Below, piece after piece: positions 62,546 through 64,000 of a DNA stretch of 64,000 nucleotides. Each line of letters opens with the position of its first letter. Within the stretch, counting starts at the first letter, position 1. Origin of the DNA: Acidobacteriaceae bacterium (GTDB taxonomy: Bacteria; Acidobacteriota; Terriglobia; Terriglobales; Acidobacteriaceae). Where the stretch lies: positions 1 to 64,000 of the forward strand of contig DAIDGW010000035.1 in the NCBI GenBank assembly GCA_027452245.1, read 5' to 3'. The position numbers were made by a program, and so were the translations under genes. The notes beneath the pieces are model-generated. The model worked only from the letters and a program-made list of their open reading frames with translations. It searched no databases and was not told the origin of the DNA.

Positions 62546-63916
62546 GTGACCACGACCGCAATTGAAAAACTCGATCATCATCTGCACACCTTCACGGAAT
62601 TCGCGAAACGCGCCTCCGGCCCCTCCTGGCTGAAGAAACTCCGCGAAGACGCATTCGCCCGCTTCTGCGAAACCGGATTCCCGACCACCCGCGACGAGGA
62701 CTGGCGCTTCACCAACGTCTCCGCGATCGCGCGCACCCCGTTCGAACTGGCGCAATCCGCCACTCATCTCTCGAATGCCGATATTGCGCAATGGCACATG
62801 GAAAACTCCGCCGCTGAACTCGTCTTCGTCGATGGATACTACGTCCCCGAGCTATCGCGCCTGCAAGGTGTCAAGGGAACGGTGACCAACCTGCAACCAG
62901 CGATCACCTCCAAAGAAGTCGAATCCCATCTCGGCCGTTACCTCAACATTCACCGCGATCCCTTCTCCGCCCTGAATACGGCCTTTGCCGCAGACGGCGC
63001 CTATGTCCGGATCAGGCGCGGAACCCTGCTCGAAAATCCTATTCACCTGCTTTTCGTTTCGACGCAAGCCAACACGCCGCGCATGGTTCATCCCCGCAAC
63101 CTGCTGGTTTGCGAGATGGAAACGCAGGCCACGTTCATCGAACAGTACGTCTCGCTCGGCACCGGGACGGTGCTCTCCAATAGCGCCACCGAGTTGATTG
63201 CCGGTGAGAATTCCAACATCTCGCATTACATGATCGAGCGCGAGGATACCGCCGCGTTCAACGTCTCTACCCTGCGCATTCAGCAGGAGCGCAGCTCCAA
63301 CGTCGCCTCGCATTCGCTTCTGCTCGGTGGTGGGCTCGTGCGCAACAATGTCCATCCCGTGCTTGCCGGCGAAGGTAGCGAGTGCCTGATTAATGGCCTG
63401 TTCGTCGGAAGCGGCAAGCAGCATCTTGACAACTACATGCATGTCGAGCACGCCAGCCCGCATTGCAGCAGCCGCCAGTTCTACAATGGAATTCTCGACG
63501 ACCACGCACACGGCGTTTTTCACGGACGCATCGTCGTCCACAAAGACGCCCAGAAGACCGACGCCAAGCAGACCAACCGCAACCTGCTTTTGTCCGATGA
63601 CGCGCAGATCGACACCAAGCCGCAACTGGAAATCTACGCCGACGACGTGAAGTGTACGCACGGCGCGACCATCGGCCAGATCGAAGAGAATGCACTTTTC
63701 TATCTGCGCTCGCGCGGCATCGATGAAGTCAGCGCCCGCCGTCTGCTACTGCTGGCCTTCGCCAGTGAGTGTCTCGACCGCATGAAACCCGGTCCGGCGC
63801 AGGCTCATGCCGAGCAATTGATCCACGCGCACCTGCTCAATGTTGCCGATCACGCGCACTCGCAATCTGCCAGGACGAGCAAAGGCACCGGACGCAATTG
63901 GGAGGAAGTCGGATGA
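62546..63916 (+). CDS. sufD: Fe-S assembly protein SufD
   Basis: 456 aa. GTG start at 62546 with GAGG about 8 bases upstream. ETGFPTTRDEDWRFTNVSAIA, LIAGENSNISHYMIERED, YMHVEHASPHCSSRQFYNGILDDHAHGVFHGRIVVHKDAQKTDA, and KCTHGATIGQIEENALFYLRSRGI are typical SufD segments. Partner of SufB and SufC. The stop overlaps the sufS start (ATGA). Confidence 0.95.
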   Translation: MTTTAIEKLDHHLHTFTEFAKRASGPSWLKKLREDAFARFCETGFPTTRDEDWRFTNVSAIARTPFELAQSATHLSNADIAQWHMENSAAELVFVDGYYVPELSRLQGVKGTVTNLQPAITSKEVESHLGRYLNIHRDPFSALNTAFAADGAYVRIRRGTLLENPIHLLFVSTQANTPRMVHPRNLLVCEMETQATFIEQYVSLGTGTVLSNSATELIAGENSNISHYMIEREDTAAFNVSTLRIQQERSSNVASHSLLLGGGLVRNNVHPVLAGEGSECLINGLFVGSGKQHLDNYMHVEHASPHCSSRQFYNGILDDHAHGVFHGRIVVHKDAQKTDAKQTNRNLLLSDDAQIDTKPQLEIYADDVKCTHGATIGQIEENALFYLRSRGIDEVSARRLLLLAFASECLDRMKPGPAQAHAEQLIHAHLLNVADHAHSQSARTSKGTGRNWEEVG

Positions 63917-64000
63917 GTACCGCCGTGAAGCTGCCCGCCAGAGAATCCGCCCCGCACGAAATGTCAGACTACGATGTCGAGCGCATCCGCGCCGATTTCC
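63913..64000 (+). CDS. sufS: SufS cysteine desulfurase, N-terminal fragment
   Basis: ATG 63913 overlaps the sufD stop. The visible 29 residues end YDVERIRADF, as in the N-terminus of SufS/CsdA desulfurases that supply sulfur to SufBCD. The gene is cut by the window edge, so assignment rests on this short segment and on position. Confidence 0.8.
   Translation, partial: MSTAVKLPARESAPHEMSDYDVERIRADF

Overview
The window reads as a chromosomal segment of a soil-type Acidobacterium (class Terriglobia, Koribacter-like). This is an inference from gene content: a DUF2934 protein, very large Kelch/TIG/Ig-like secreted proteins, an imuA-imuB-dnaE2 mutagenesis cassette, a CxCxC-type CcmH, and an Rrf2-sufB-C-D-S operon. 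No rRNA or other species marker is present.

Left part, about 1-26.8 kb, is accessory. It contains the tail of an FG-GAP repeat protein; a divergent pair of regulators (helix-turn-helix protein and degenerate response regulator); a 1.38 kb insertion sequence (4150-5532) with a 17 bp target duplication and a frameshifted transposase; a sugar nucleotidyltransferase that appears to start at CTG; a dead ImmA/IrrE peptidase; a DUF488-DUF488-dual-OB operon; a PD-(D/E)xK-like sce7726 gene convergent and overlapping with a beta-family gene; and a divergent module of XRE regulator plus ImmA/IrrE peptidase facing four small genes (51-aa basic protein, secreted protein, DUF3892, YdjM-like membrane protein). 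These are followed by a 2478-aa secreted repeat protein, a membrane protein, an S41 peptidase and a tyrosine recombinase. The recombinase lies next to the 3' end of a tRNA-Pro(CGG), the classic arrangement of an integrated genomic island. The other island end is not visible and is probably left of the window.

Right part, 27-64 kb, is mostly ordinary chromosome: nagA, a class III cyclase-like protein, proline dehydrogenase, a TonB-domain protein, trxB, a HAMP/SpoIIE phosphatase, a Kelch protein, DinB, phoU with a PhoB-type regulator, ppc, the imuA-imuB-dnaE2 cassette, a phosphoesterase and nucleotidyltransferase pair, a cytochrome c/sorbosone dehydrogenase fusion, a TMTC-like TPR protein, tRNA-Glu(CTC), cytochrome c maturation genes (ccmF, ccmH, short ccmI-like), then the Rrf2 regulator and sufBCD with the start of sufS at the right edge.

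The least explained material is the 5.6-14.6 kb stretch, where three uncharacterised modules typical of conflict or mobile-element neighbourhoods sit side by side. Within the core, the dnaE2 gene is notable: it has a palindromic repeat inserted in frame in its PHP domain, a second repeat-derived insertion further on, and a hairpin of octamer repeats in place of a normal leader.
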